Shown: positions 9,201 through 18,312 of the stretch, piece after piece
How the letters are laid out: the number at the start of each line of letters is the position of its first letter
How positions within the stretch are numbered: the first letter of the stretch is position 1
Assembly (NCBI RefSeq): GCF_001458775.1
Contig: NZ_CZPZ01000034.1
Coordinates: forward strand, 1 to 64,000
From: Candidatus Nitrospira nitrificans
GTDB taxonomy: Bacteria; Nitrospirota; Nitrospiria; Nitrospirales; Nitrospiraceae
Direction: 5' to 3'
Length of the DNA: 64,000 nt
The notes under the pieces: generated by a model
Seen by the model: only the letters and a program-made list of their open reading frames with translations
What the model was told of the DNA's origin: nothing
The model's database searches: none
Program-made: the position numbers and the translations under genes

Positions 9201-10895
9201 TACCACCGACTCGCCAAGGAACAGTATGCGATACGACCGGGAGCTCGCGAAGATTATCACAGGCTGATTCACGAATTACGGGAGCAGGACCTCTCGCCGA
9301 ATCGAGTGATGCATTGTTGGAACCTCGACCCCGCTCCTGGTTCGTTATCCATCGACACCTTCAGCGCCGCGCAACATCGAGGCTTGTACGGTCTGCTGCT
9401 CCTCTCACAGGCCTTGGGAAGCAGAACGTCGACAGAGCCGACAAATATCTGCGTCCTGGCAACCGGGTTATCCGATGTCACCGGTGAAGAAACACTGCGC
9501 CCGGAATTGGCTCCGCTTATCGGATTCTGTCGGGTGATTCCACAGGAATACGCGAATCTTAGATGCCGTGTGATCGATCTCCCAGCATCGAACCACGAGG
9601 AAGACGTGTTGACGAGGCAAGAGATCACCCGACTTCTTGCCGAAGATCTGGTCGGACAGGATGAGCCGGTCGTGGCTTTTCGAGGGGCGTACCGGTGGGT
9701 TCCGGCCTTCGAGCCGGTGAGGCTGGACCAGCCGAACGAACGGCCGGCCTTGCTGCGGACGCAGGGGGCCTATCTCATCACGGGCGGACTTGGAGGAGTC
9801 GGTTTTGAACTCGCGGACTATTTGGCCAGGACAGTCAAGGCACGCCTCGTGTTGATAGGCCGCTCGAAACCGACGGCGGAACAGGTAGAGCGATTGAAGA
9901 GGCTCGAACAGGTGGGCGGCGCAGTTCTCTGCATCCAGGCTGATGTGGCGGACCCGCAACAGATGCGCGCGGCGTTGGCTCAGGCTGTGGATCGGTTCGG
10001 TGAGATCCATGGGGTCATCCATGCGGCGGGGATTGCAGGTGGCGGGTTGGTCGATCTCAAGACCGCAGAGGCTGTGGAGGCTGAATTCAGCCCGAAAGTC
10101 AGCGGCGCCTTCGTCCTGGACCAGCTGTTCGGGAAAGCGCCCCTGGATTTTATCTGCTTCTGTTCCTCGTTGAACGCCTTGACCGGAGGAGTGGGGCAAG
10201 TCGCCTATTGCGCCGCCAATTCAGCTATGGATGCGATGGCTCACGCGTTCTCGAAGCGCGGAGGGCGCGTGATCTCAGTGAATTTCGATCGCTGGAATCA
10301 GGTGGGAATGGCCGTGCAGGCCGAAGCCCGGCTGAAGGCTTTGCAGATCGAGGCGTCCGAATTCGACGGCATGGAGGCGTCGGAAGCCCAGGACGCATTC
10401 GGCCGGATTCTGCACGGATGGACGTCGCCACAAGTGATCGTGTCGGTTCGCGACTGTGCCTCTCTCGCGAGACAGAACTCCGGAGCCACCCTATCTCATG
10501 TCGCAGGTCTTGCCGGTAAGGGAAAAGACGAGAAACCGCTCCACGGTTGGACAGAGTTGAAGGCCGGCGCAACGATCGAGGAAACGGTGACGCTGGTTTG
10601 GCGAGAGATTCTCGGAGTCGATCATGTCGGTCCGCAGGACGACTTTTTCACGTTGGGCGGCGAATCGCTGGCCGCTCTGCAGATCTTGAATCGTGTACAG
10701 GACATTTTCCGCATGGAGGTCTCTCTCAAAAAGTTCTTTGAGTCTCCGACGGTCACCGGACTCTCCGAACAAATTCGGCGTCAACAAGCGGGCGGCATCA
10801 CGGCGGCACCGGACATTGTTCCGCTTCCTCGCAAAGCCCGCCCTCAACGGATGGGTGCCGCGCATTCGGATATCCCCGGTGGACCGAAATCATGA
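6300..10895 (+). CDS. Type I PKS module: KS-AT-KR-ACP
   Basis: This 1531-residue protein adds one malonate unit and reduces the beta-keto group to a hydroxyl. Ketosynthase: about 15-440, with active-site TACSTS near 183, HGTGT near 321 and NIGHLDAAAG near 359. Acyltransferase: about 535-860, GHSIGE near 628 and HAFH near 727, the malonyl-CoA signature. Ketoreductase: about 1150-1400, NADPH loop TGGLGGVG near 1160 and catalytic Y in VAYCAAN near 1302. ACP: about 1420-1495, GGES serine. No dehydratase or enoylreductase is present, so the expected result is a 3-hydroxy-4-amino (statine-like) unit built on the first amino acid. The ATG at 6300 follows the upstream stop by one base. The KR lacks the LDD motif of B-type domains, so alcohol stereochemistry is not assigned. 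Confidence 0.93.
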   Translation: MERNGGNQISDHDGLDLAVIGLACRFPGAQDSATFWSNLRDGVESITVLGEEDLRASGVQARLRHDSNYVRMRGVIEGIDLFDADFFGVMPKEAELMDPQHRLFLECAWETFEHAGYDPERFRGSIGVYAGSSTSGYLFNLFPDGVLLQSASDMAGILGVEKDSLPTRVSYKLNLEGPSIAVQTACSTSLVAVHLACQGLLAGECDMALAGGVSINVPQKVGYLYQKSGIASPDGHCRAFDADARGTVGGSGVGIVLLKRFEDAEADGDHILALIKGTAINNDGARKVGYTAPRVEGQARVIRAAQAASRVEPDSIRYVEAHGTGTPLGDPIEVAALTQAFRDGTDRNGFCAIGSVKTNIGHLDAAAGIAGLIKAVLALSHQQIPPSLHCSSPNPDIDFSETPFYVNTKLTDWNSSGAPRRAGVSSFGLGGTNAHVVVEEAPLVEREPDRIERRPQLLIVSARSEAALNETTTRLVAYLQQHPKAELPDVAYTLQTGRRAFSCRRWVVADDMASTIRALSRSDSANTVTHVGEPRPVVFLFSGQGAQYPMMGRSLYAHESMFREQVDRCAALLAPHLGVDITSVLFEECSTDPERLNRTALTQPALFVLEYALAKLWMSLNVHPHGMIGHSIGEYAAACLSGVFSLEDALRLVALRGRLMQSMPPGSMLAVSMSEADAISYLREDIDLAAVNAPNQCVLSGPESVIERLQETLTGRSVRSVRLHTSHAFHSRMMDPILKSFHAQVAGMARHAPTIPWISNVTGDWITPAQAMDASYWTDHVRQTVRFADGIETLCGKPERILLEVGPGQTLCLLAQRQIDRRSVMALASLPTPRNGSSPVSEPSSFLEAVGNLWAAGVPIEWAGLDRGRRPRRVPLPTYPFERRRFWVESMKRPSERGQAGVPAKKADIGDWFYEPSWKRSRAVQSAGPVRDGSWLVFVGERGEGRGIVAQLESDGRPVVTVSTGERYHRLAKEQYAIRPGAREDYHRLIHELREQDLSPNRVMHCWNLDPAPGSLSIDTFSAAQHRGLYGLLLLSQALGSRTSTEPTNICVLATGLSDVTGEETLRPELAPLIGFCRVIPQEYANLRCRVIDLPASNHEEDVLTRQEITRLLAEDLVGQDEPVVAFRGAYRWVPAFEPVRLDQPNERPALLRTQGAYLITGGLGGVGFELADYLARTVKARLVLIGRSKPTAEQVERLKRLEQVGGAVLCIQADVADPQQMRAALAQAVDRFGEIHGVIHAAGIAGGGLVDLKTAEAVEAEFSPKVSGAFVLDQLFGKAPLDFICFCSSLNALTGGVGQVAYCAANSAMDAMAHAFSKRGGRVISVNFDRWNQVGMAVQAEARLKALQIEASEFDGMEASEAQDAFGRILHGWTSPQVIVSVRDCASLARQNSGATLSHVAGLAGKGKDEKPLHGWTELKAGATIEETVTLVWREILGVDHVGPQDDFFTLGGESLAALQILNRVQDIFRMEVSLKKFFESPTVTGLSEQIRRQQAGGITAAPDIVPLPRKARPQRMGAAHSDIPGGPKS

Positions 10896-10908
10896 GGAAC
10901 GCGCGACG

Positions 10909-12576
10909 ATGAGTTTGATCCGCTTCTTGTACGGCAATTCGTGGCGCCTGGTCATGCTCTCCATGGTCGCCGGCCTGATCAGCGGCCTGGCAAGCGCCGG
11001 GATCATCGCCTTTATCAATTCGGCGTTGGAGGAAAGCCGCCGCACGACCGCTCTCGGCGTGAGCTTTCTCGGAGGTGTCGCGCTCGTGGTGGTCACGAAA
11101 GCCTTTTCGGAGGTGGTGCTGACACGATTGGGCCAAGACATCATCGCGCAGTTGCGGGTGCACCTCAGTGAACAGATTCTTCGCGCGCCGCTCCGGCACG
11201 TGCAGGAACTCGGCCGCCATCGATTGCTGGCCGCGCTCAACGAGGATACGGACGTCATCGCCCAGGCCTACGTGCAAATTCCGTTGATTTGCGTGAACGG
11301 CGCGACGGTCGTCGGATGTCTGGCCTATCTCGGCTGGCTTTCATGGCCGGTGCTGGCCATCGTCCTCGGCTTCATGATCTTCGGCGCGCTGTCGTTCCAA
11401 GCGCAAGAAAAGCAGGCTCTCCACTCGTTCAAGCGGGCGCGAGAAACAAACGACACGTTGTTTCGCCATTTTCAATCGATTCTCGAAGGCATCAAAGAGC
11501 TCAAGCTTCACCGTGAACGCCGCCAGGCATTTCTCGCCACCGCGCTCCGTCCGACCGTGACGGCGTATAAGCGGGACTTCGTCAAGGGCATGACGGTCTA
11601 CGCCATCGCCACGAACTGGGGCATGTTCTTGTTCTATGCGGTCATCGGGCTTGCTCTGTTTGTTCTGCCGGAGTGGCTGACGCTGACTCCCCAGGCCATC
11701 GCGGGAGCGACGCTCGTGCTCCTCTATATGATGGGGCCGTTCGCGCAAATCGTCGAAACCCTGCCGAGTGTCGGACGCGCCGATGTCGCGCTGGAAAAAG
11801 TCGAGACGTTGGGGCTGTCGCTTGAAGCGGCTTCAGCTCAAGACCAACTCGAGAAAAGCGAAACGGTCAGGATGAAAGGCTCCGGCGGACCCGTCCTCAA
11901 CATCGCGTGGAAGCGGATCGAGCTGGTCGGGGTCACGCATCGATATTACCGGGAGGAGGAAGAAGGCAGTTTTCATCTGGGTCCGATCGAACTGAGTTTC
12001 ACTCCGGGTGAGCTGGTCTTTCTTGTCGGCGGAAACGGCAGCGGAAAAACGACGCTCGCATTGCTGCTGTTGGGGCTTTACGCGCCGGAATCGGGAACGA
12101 TTCGCCTCGATGGGGTTCCCATCGACGAAATCAATCGGGAGAATTATCGCCAGCTCTTCTCCGCCGTGTTCTCCGACTACCACCTCTTCGACACCTTGTT
12201 CGGTTTGAACAGGACCGACCTCGATGGACAAGCGCGTGAATATGTGGATCGTCTGCAGCTCCAGGGGAAAGTGCGGATCAGAGACGGGGAGTTTTCCACG
12301 CAAGCGCTTTCACAAGGGCAACGCAAACGGTTGGCCTTGTTGACCGCCTATCTCGAGGACCGTCCGTTCTATGTGTTCGACGAGTGGGCGGCCGATCAGG
12401 ATCCGGTGTTTCGCAGGGTGTTCTACGAAGAGCTGTTGCCCGACTTGAAGGCTCGGGGGAAAACGGCACTGGTCATTACCCATGACGATCAATACTTTTC
12501 GATCGCGGATCGATGTCTCCGGATGGATCTGGGAAAGATCATGACAGTGTCGGAAGGGGCGGGTGCCTTTCGATAA
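10909..12576 (+). CDS. Cyclic-peptide-type ABC exporter (PvdE/SyrD family)
   Basis: This 555-residue fused permease-ATPase should act as a homodimer in the inner membrane, moving the finished acyl-peptide to the periplasm. Hydrophobic segments fill about residues 1-300. The nucleotide-binding domain follows, with Walker A GGNGSGKTT near 374, the variant signature LSQGQRKRLALLTAYLEDRP near 467 and Walker B FDEWAADQDP near 490. The SQGQRKRLALL / FDEWAADQ combination is typical of the cyclic-peptide transporter family that includes PvdE and SyrD. The ATG at 10909 has GAGGAA nine bases upstream. The frame is open further upstream, but only inside the PKS gene, so that extension is not used. Its place between PKS and tailoring genes ties it to this pathway. 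Confidence 0.9.
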   Translation: MSLIRFLYGNSWRLVMLSMVAGLISGLASAGIIAFINSALEESRRTTALGVSFLGGVALVVVTKAFSEVVLTRLGQDIIAQLRVHLSEQILRAPLRHVQELGRHRLLAALNEDTDVIAQAYVQIPLICVNGATVVGCLAYLGWLSWPVLAIVLGFMIFGALSFQAQEKQALHSFKRARETNDTLFRHFQSILEGIKELKLHRERRQAFLATALRPTVTAYKRDFVKGMTVYAIATNWGMFLFYAVIGLALFVLPEWLTLTPQAIAGATLVLLYMMGPFAQIVETLPSVGRADVALEKVETLGLSLEAASAQDQLEKSETVRMKGSGGPVLNIAWKRIELVGVTHRYYREEEEGSFHLGPIELSFTPGELVFLVGGNGSGKTTLALLLLGLYAPESGTIRLDGVPIDEINRENYRQLFSAVFSDYHLFDTLFGLNRTDLDGQAREYVDRLQLQGKVRIRDGEFSTQALSQGQRKRLALLTAYLEDRPFYVFDEWAADQDPVFRRVFYEELLPDLKARGKTALVITHDDQYFSIADRCLRMDLGKIMTVSEGAGAFR

Positions 12577-12652
12577 CCGGTACCGCTGTCGGCATGCGGC
12601 AATCGGGGCCACAGTCGCAACGTTGCCGTACTTGTGAAGGAAGGAGCGCGTG

Positions 12653-14059
12653 ATGACCGTTCATGTGGATGAGATGAAGAAGCTGTTTTCGGCAATGCCG
12701 CAGTCCGTGGTGGAAGCAAGAGAACGGAATCCCTATCTCAAACGACAGGCAGGGCGGGAGTCGAATGCCCGCAGTTACCCGAGACGGCTTCCGTTGGCGC
12801 TGAGCAAGGCCAAGGGCATCTATGTGCAGGATACCGACAACCGAACATACATCGATTGCCTGGCCGGCGCCGGCGCGCTGACGTTGGGGCACAACCATCC
12901 GGTCGTCTTGGACGCCATCCAGCAATTATTGCGGGACGGCGTGCCCTTCCAGACGCTGGATCTGACGACGCCGGTGAAAGACCGCTTTGTCGATGCGCTC
13001 TTCGGCGCGCTGCCGAAAGAGTTCGCGGAAGAGGCGCGCATTCAGTTTTGCGGCCCCTCCGGAGCTGACGCGGTGGAGGCCGCCGTCAAACTGGTGAAGA
13101 CGGCCACCGGGCGGCGAACGATTCTGTCGTTCCACGGCGCCTATCACGGGATGACGCACGGCGGATTGGCGCTGACGGGCCACCTGGCGCCGAAAGCCGC
13201 CATCACCGGTCTGATGCCGGATGTCCAATTCCTTCCGTACCCCTACGATTACCGTTGTCCCTTCGGCGTCGGCGGCGAGGGAGGGCATCGTCTCTCCAGC
13301 ACCTATATCGAGCGATTACTCGACGATCCGAACAGCGGTGTCGTGTCGCCGGCGGCTGTGATCCTGGAAGTGGTTCAGGGTGAAGGGGGCGTGATTCCTT
13401 CGCCTGATGCCTGGCTCAGGGAGATTCGCCGAATGACCAAAGATCGCGACATTCCGCTGATCGTCGATGAGATTCAGACGGGATTGGGGCGGACCGGATC
13501 GTTGTTTGCGTTCGAGCGCGCCGGGATCATTCCCGACGCGGTGGTGTTGTCCAAGGCGATCGGGGGTGGGTTGCCGTTAAGCGTGGTGGTGTATCGGGCC
13601 GAATTGGATCAGTGGCAACCAGGAGCGCATGCCGGCACCTTCCGCGGAAACCAGATGGCCATGGCCGCGGGCGCGGCCACCATCGAATTCGTCCGAACTC
13701 ATCGCTTGGACCAGCACGCTCAAATCATGGGGGAGCGCCTCCTCTCGCATCTGCGCAAGGCCCAGGCGTCGTTGCGCAGTTTCGGCGACGTGCGCGGTCG
13801 CGGGTTGATGATCGGTGTCGAAATTATCGATGCCGACGCGAGCCCCGACGCCGGAGGAGCCTATCCGGCCGCTCCGGAACTTGCGCGAAAGATTCAATCC
13901 CAGGCCCTCAATCGCGGGCTGATTCTCGAATTGGGCGGACGCAACGGCAGTGTGGTGCGATTTTTGTCGCCGCTCATCGTCACCGCCGAGGAAGTGGACA
14001 CGATTGCGTCGATATTCTGTGACGCAGCTCGAGCGGCGGAGCAAGATTCACGCGTATGA
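12653..14059 (+). CDS. dat: Diaminobutyrate--2-oxoglutarate aminotransferase (makes L-2,4-diaminobutyrate)
   Basis: This class III PLP aminotransferase of 468 residues converts aspartate-4-semialdehyde and glutamate to 2,4-diaminobutyrate (Dab), the likely monomer for five adenylation domains in this cluster. Family landmarks are RESNARSYPRRLPLALSKAKG near the N-terminus, FCGPSGADAVEAAVKLVKTA, PYPYDYRCPFG, VDEIQTGLGRTG and the PLP-binding lysine in LSKAIGGGLP (K301). It resembles PvdH and the Dat proteins more than the ectoine enzyme EctB, and no ectA or ectC is nearby. AAGGAG precedes the ATG at 12653; a GTG at 12650 is a possible alternative start. The end overlaps the next gene by four bases (ATGA). 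Confidence 0.9.
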   Translation: MTVHVDEMKKLFSAMPQSVVEARERNPYLKRQAGRESNARSYPRRLPLALSKAKGIYVQDTDNRTYIDCLAGAGALTLGHNHPVVLDAIQQLLRDGVPFQTLDLTTPVKDRFVDALFGALPKEFAEEARIQFCGPSGADAVEAAVKLVKTATGRRTILSFHGAYHGMTHGGLALTGHLAPKAAITGLMPDVQFLPYPYDYRCPFGVGGEGGHRLSSTYIERLLDDPNSGVVSPAAVILEVVQGEGGVIPSPDAWLREIRRMTKDRDIPLIVDEIQTGLGRTGSLFAFERAGIIPDAVVLSKAIGGGLPLSVVVYRAELDQWQPGAHAGTFRGNQMAMAAGAATIEFVRTHRLDQHAQIMGERLLSHLRKAQASLRSFGDVRGRGLMIGVEIIDADASPDAGGAYPAAPELARKIQSQALNRGLILELGGRNGSVVRFLSPLIVTAEEVDTIASIFCDAARAAEQDSRV

Positions 14060-16500
14060 GACGAGTCGCTCTCCCAATGGTCGTCTGCCTCGTGCTGGCC
14101 TGTGGTGTGGGTTACGTCGTGATGACGATTCGCGCCTCCTTGCCGATGTTGGACGGCGAAGTGAGCGTGAACGGTCTGCACGAACCGGTCACGGTCACTT
14201 CGGATGCCTACGGTATCCCGACCATTATGGCCGGTTCGCGAGCGGATGCGATCCGAACTCTCGGGTATGTCACCGCGCGCGACAGGCTGTTTCAAATGGA
14301 TCTCCTGCGCCGTTCCGGCGCAGGGCGGCTGGCCGAGGTCCTAGGTGAAACGATGCGCGAAACCGATCTCAGGCAACGCATGTTCGGATTCAGCGGCGCC
14401 GCCGGAGCCATAGCAAAACGGTTACCGCAAGATCAGCGGGATGTCCTCGATGCATACACGGATGGGGTGAACGACTACCTGGATCGGATGGAAACTCCAC
14501 CGGTCGAATGTGTGCTGCTCGGTTATAAGCCGGATCGCTGGAAGGTCGAGGACAGTCTTCTGATCCTGCTTGGAATGTTTCATATGCTGAGTGGGACCGA
14601 CGAGGAAGAGCGGATGCGAACGGTGATGGAACAGACGTTGCCTTCTGAAGTCGTCACGTTTCTTGTTCCGGAGACGGATCCCTACACGGATGCGGTGCTC
14701 GGCAGGAAATCATTCTCTTCTCCGGCGATTCCAATTCGGGCCCTGGCGGCCTTACGGAGGCCTCTCGATCAGATGCACGCGCGCCGGGCGAGCCTGGTTC
14801 GATTCGGCAAGAGCGGCAAGAGCGGATTGGGTTCGAACGGGTGGGTTGTGCAAGGCGCCAAGACGGCGGATGGACGATCCGTTCTTGCAAACGACATGCA
14901 TTTGGACATGTCCGTTCCCAACATCTGGTACCGCATCCAGCTGCGATACGGGCAGGTCGAACTGGCCGGTGTTGCGGTTCCCGGTATCCCGGTCGTCGTT
15001 GCGGGCACGAACGGTCTCGTGGCTTGGGGCGTGACGAATGTCGAGGGAGATTTTCTAGACCTCGTGCGTTTGGAGGTCAATCCCCTCGATGGGAATGAGT
15101 ACAAGACGCCGGACGGCTGGAAGCGGTTCACGATCAGACGAGAAATCATCAAGGTGAAAGATGCTCCTGACTCCGTGGTGGAGATCAAAGACACCGTGTG
15201 GGGACCTGTGTCGCACAATGCTCTGATGGATGGGCCTGTGGCCGTTCGCTGGACCGCGCTCGATCCGGAGGCCGTCAATCTTGGGCAGCTCGGCATGGAT
15301 CAGGTCCGGTCGGTAGATGAGGCCGTCACGGTCATGACCCATGCGGGCGGTCCCGCGAACAACGTCATTCTCGCGGACAGCGGCGGCCACATCGCCTGGA
15401 CCTACACCGGTAAGATTCCCATGCGCCGAGGATTTGACGGCTCGGTGAGTGTCTCCTGGGCGGACGGTCGATTCGGTTGGACGGGATATGTGCCTCCGGA
15501 CGCGGTGCCAAGAATTGTCGATCCTCCGTCGGGATTCATCGTCAGCGCCAACCATCGCATGCTGAACACCCCCTCTCCCTATGTCGTCGGCCATTCGTTT
15601 GCCAACGGCTATCGCGCGTTCAGAATCTCGCAACGGCTGGAGGCTATGGCGAACATGCGGGAACGGGACCTGTTTGACCTGCAATTGGATTCGACCAGTC
15701 AATTCTATGAGTTCTATTGGCACCTTGCCAAAGGGCTGTTAACCGACGCGGTGAGTGAATGTAACCCATCTCTGGCGAAAGCGCGTCAGGCCTTCGAGGC
15801 CTGGAACGGGAAGGCCGATGCTGACAGCCGTGGTTTCGCGCTCATTCTCCGCTTTCGTCAAGTGCTCGTGCGTTCGGTGTTCGCTCCTTATTTGTCCTCT
15901 TGTCGCGAACGTGACGCGCAGTTTAGCTACGATGGTGATCTTGATACCCCGTTACGCCGGCTTCTCACGGCACAGATCCCGGAACTGAACCCGGATCCTG
16001 ACCATTTCCCCGACTGGTCGGAATTCCTTCTGAATGCGGTGGAGCAAAGTGTCCGAGAATTAGAAGAGGAACATCCGTCTGTTTCGCTGACCGAGCTGAG
16101 GTGGGGGCGGTTGAATCGCGTGAAGATGGAGCATCCCCTCGCCGGAGCGCTTCCAGGCCTGGGATACCTCCTCAATATGCCGGATGAGCCCGCAGCCGGA
16201 TGTGGGCAATGTATTCGCGTAATGCAGGACGGCCTCGGAGCGAGCCAGCGGCTCGTGGTGGCGCCCGGTCATCGGGACGAAGGGATTCTCCACATGCCCG
16301 GTGGACAGTCCGGGCATCCCCTCTCGCCTCACTATCGGGATCAACAACCGTATTGGAGTCATGGAATGCCGCTTCCGTTCTTGGCCGGAACTCCGGTCCA
16401 TACGCTGAAGCTGGTTCCCCATTCACGAACCACACAGATGGTCGACGGACAGACACGCATGCCCGCCGAACGTCGATTTCACCAGGAGGAGAAGCGATGA
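14056..16500 (+). CDS. Penicillin-acylase family Ntn hydrolase (PvdQ-like), exported
   Basis: This 814-residue protein has an N-terminal hydrophobic export segment (about residues 4-27, preceded by MRR). It then has a classical penicillin amidase layout: an alpha-chain region with Y-G-I-P-T near 52 and [13 protein letters not shown] near 75-87, and the autocatalytic junction G-S-N-G-W. Ser260 would become the N-terminal nucleophile of the beta chain, and S-A-N-H-R-M lies further on. Family members hydrolyse amides such as penicillin, acyl-homoserine lactones or the acyl group of pyoverdine precursors (PvdQ). Next to the exporter and a fatty-acid-loading NRPS, the likely job is periplasmic removal of the acyl chain from the exported peptide. 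Quorum quenching or self-protection remain alternatives. It overlaps both neighbours by four bases. Confidence 0.85.
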   Translation: MRRVALPMVVCLVLACGVGYVVMTIRASLPMLDGEVSVNGLHEPVTVTSDAYGIPTIMAGSRADAIRTLGYVTARDRLFQMDLLRRSGAGRLAEVLGETMRETDLRQRMFGFSGAAGAIAKRLPQDQRDVLDAYTDGVNDYLDRMETPPVECVLLGYKPDRWKVEDSLLILLGMFHMLSGTDEEERMRTVMEQTLPSEVVTFLVPETDPYTDAVLGRKSFSSPAIPIRALAALRRPLDQMHARRASLVRFGKSGKSGLGSNGWVVQGAKTADGRSVLANDMHLDMSVPNIWYRIQLRYGQVELAGVAVPGIPVVVAGTNGLVAWGVTNVEGDFLDLVRLEVNPLDGNEYKTPDGWKRFTIRREIIKVKDAPDSVVEIKDTVWGPVSHNALMDGPVAVRWTALDPEAVNLGQLGMDQVRSVDEAVTVMTHAGGPANNVILADSGGHIAWTYTGKIPMRRGFDGSVSVSWADGRFGWTGYVPPDAVPRIVDPPSGFIVSANHRMLNTPSPYVVGHSFANGYRAFRISQRLEAMANMRERDLFDLQLDSTSQFYEFYWHLAKGLLTDAVSECNPSLAKARQAFEAWNGKADADSRGFALILRFRQVLVRSVFAPYLSSCRERDAQFSYDGDLDTPLRRLLTAQIPELNPDPDHFPDWSEFLLNAVEQSVRELEEEHPSVSLTELRWGRLNRVKMEHPLAGALPGLGYLLNMPDEPAAGCGQCIRVMQDGLGASQRLVVAPGHRDEGILHMPGGQSGHPLSPHYRDQQPYWSHGMPLPFLAGTPVHTLKLVPHSRTTQMVDGQTRMPAERRFHQEEKR

Positions 16501-16739
16501 ACAGCGAAGAACGCGAAGACACGACTGTGTACAAGGTCGTTGTGAATCATGAAGAGCAATACTCGATCTGGCCGTCTTATCGCGAGAATCCGTTGGGCTG
16601 GAGGGACGAAGGCAAGACCGGGCTCAAGGCCGAATGTCTGGCCCATATCGCGGAAATATGGACCGACATGCGCCCCTTGAGTTTGAGGAAATGGATGGAT
16701 GAGCAGGCGCAAACAGAGAAGACGGCCTCCTCATGCTGA
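16497..16739 (+). CDS. MbtH-like NRPS chaperone
   Basis: The 80-residue product has all the MbtH landmarks: [12 protein letters not shown] at about residues 14-25, then P-L-G-W and W-T-D-M-R-P-L-S-L. Such proteins bind A domains and are needed for their folding or activity. There is a single copy for nine A domains. AGGAGGAG lies just upstream. The ATG at 16497 overlaps the acylase stop by four bases, and the end overlaps the thioesterase by seven, so translation is coupled. Confidence 0.95.
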   Translation: MNSEEREDTTVYKVVVNHEEQYSIWPSYRENPLGWRDEGKTGLKAECLAHIAEIWTDMRPLSLRKWMDEQAQTEKTASSC

Positions 16740-17500
16740 CGGTCGCGCGCTCGACTCCATGGATCGTCACTCATCCGCAGGTAGGCGCCGGCATGCGGTT
16801 GATTTGTTTCCCGTACGCGGGCGGGGGGGCCTCCGTATTTCGAAGCTGGGGTCAAAATTCCATGTTGTCGAATGTGGAAGTGTGCGCCGTTCAGCTTCCG
16901 GGGCGGGAGGCGAGGATCACCGAACCTCCCATCGAGGACTTGCGTCACCTCGTGCCTCTGCTGCGGGAGGCATTGGAGCCGTACCTGGATCGACCGTTCG
17001 CGTTGTTCGGCCACAGTATCGGCGCGCTGCTGAGTTTTGAATTGGCGCGCGAGTTGCGGAGAACCAATGGAATCGAGCCGCGCCATCTCTTCGTCTCGGG
17101 ATGCCCTGCTCCGCATCTTCCCCCTTCGGAACGGATGTGTGATCTGTCGGAGGATGAATTTCTCGAGCGGTTGTATCGGTTCAACGGGACGCCGTCCGAG
17201 GTGCTGAATCATCCGGAATTGATGCGCATGATGCTTCCCGCTGTTCGCGCGGACTTCGCGCTTCGCGATCGATATGACTACAAGGACGAGCCTCCGGTGA
17301 GCTGCCCCATCACCGCGTTCGGAGGAATGGCGGATACGCATGTGGACTGCGCCGTGTTGCGGGCCTGGCGGGAGCACACAGGGGATCGATTTCAGCTCTG
17401 GCTGTTCCAAGGCGATCATTTTTTCATGAGAAGCGCTCAAGAACCGATGCTGGAAACACTCTCCGCCGCGTTGTCTCAGCAGCAGAGGATCAACCGATGA
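16733..17500 (+). CDS. Type II (editing) thioesterase
   Basis: This 255-residue alpha/beta hydrolase begins with the family pattern [12 protein letters not shown] (residues about 23-34). It carries the nucleophile elbow GHSIGA with Ser95, and ends with the histidine-bearing G-D-H-F-F. Type II thioesterases free carrier domains blocked by wrong acyl groups. Its small size and stand-alone form distinguish it from the terminal thioesterase domain at the end of the last NRPS. It corresponds to PvdG in the pyoverdine pathway. It overlaps MbtH by seven bases and the PPTase gene by four. Confidence 0.92.
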   Translation: MLTVARSTPWIVTHPQVGAGMRLICFPYAGGGASVFRSWGQNSMLSNVEVCAVQLPGREARITEPPIEDLRHLVPLLREALEPYLDRPFALFGHSIGALLSFELARELRRTNGIEPRHLFVSGCPAPHLPPSERMCDLSEDEFLERLYRFNGTPSEVLNHPELMRMMLPAVRADFALRDRYDYKDEPPVSCPITAFGGMADTHVDCAVLRAWREHTGDRFQLWLFQGDHFFMRSAQEPMLETLSAALSQQQRINR

Positions 17501-18312
17501 TGGTCTCGCCGGCGGAAAGATTCGTCGTTCCGATGCGATCGGCCTCATGGTCGTTGCCGGGCGGCGACGTGCATGTGTGGTGCGCCGATATGCGCGAGCG
17601 ATGGCCGGAATCTTTTCTCCGCGGCATGCTCGGCGAGGACGAGCAGGTTCGCGCGCGGAGTTTCGCATTCGAAGAAGACCGCCGGCGGTATCTTCACGCC
17701 CATGGTTTTCTGAGGATGATGCTCGGAGACTATCTCGGCCGGTCGCCCGGCTCGGTTCGGTTGACCACGGGACGGAATGGGAAACCGTGCTTGCTCTCGG
17801 ATGAGGGGGCGTTCCGCTTCAACATCTCGCATGCGCGGTCACTCGTCCTCTGCGCCATGGCGCGTGGACGCGAAGTCGGCGTCGATATTGAATGGCGGGA
17901 TCGTGAATTTTCGTGGCGCGACGTTGCGTCGTATGCCTGCTCGGAACGCGAGCAGGCGGTGCTGGCGTCACTCGCCGGACCGGCGCAGGCGGACACGTTT
18001 TTTTCGTGGTGGACCCTGAAGGAAGCCTACGTCAAGGCTCTCGGCGCGGGATTGGAATGGCCGTTGGATCGAATCGACGTTGCCGACGAATTCGAGGAGC
18101 GATTCCCCGCATCGACTCGTGGCGGCCTCAGGGATCATCGCTGGGCCATGTTCACGATTCCCCTGGGATCCGATTATTCCGGGGCGTTGGTGACCGAGGG
18201 CAGGCCTTCCCGTGTGCGTTGTTTTCAATGGGCGTGGGATCGGGAGGAAGCCCGGCTATTCGGCTCGCCGAACGTGGGAGAGATGGAGGAACAGCATGCA
18301 CGCCGACCATAA
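17497..18312 (+). CDS. Sfp-type 4'-phosphopantetheinyl transferase
   Basis: This 271-residue enzyme moves phosphopantetheine from CoA to the serine of the carrier domains, activating the synthetases. Sfp-family motifs are present: F-N-I-S-H-A near 109, V-G-V-D-I-E-W near 128 (magnesium ligands), and W-W-T-L-K-E-A-Y-V-K-A near 171. Having its own PPTase makes the cluster self-sufficient. Two ATG codons occur in tandem (17497 and 17500); the first overlaps the thioesterase stop. The end overlaps the dioxygenase gene by 17 bases. Confidence 0.93.
   Translation: MMVSPAERFVVPMRSASWSLPGGDVHVWCADMRERWPESFLRGMLGEDEQVRARSFAFEEDRRRYLHAHGFLRMMLGDYLGRSPGSVRLTTGRNGKPCLLSDEGAFRFNISHARSLVLCAMARGREVGVDIEWRDREFSWRDVASYACSEREQAVLASLAGPAQADTFFSWWTLKEAYVKALGAGLEWPLDRIDVADEFEERFPASTRGGLRDHRWAMFTIPLGSDYSGALVTEGRPSRVRCFQWAWDREEARLFGSPNVGEMEEQHARRP

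Noticed and set aside
10693-10908. Upstream extension of the ABC exporter frame
   Set aside because: These codons lie in the PKS ACP region in another frame; the exporter family starts near the ATG at 10909, which has a ribosome binding site.
12653-14059. Ectoine biosynthesis (EctB)
   Set aside because: The aminotransferase is of Dat/PvdH type by its motifs, and no ectA or ectC is nearby; Dab supply for the NRPS fits the context.
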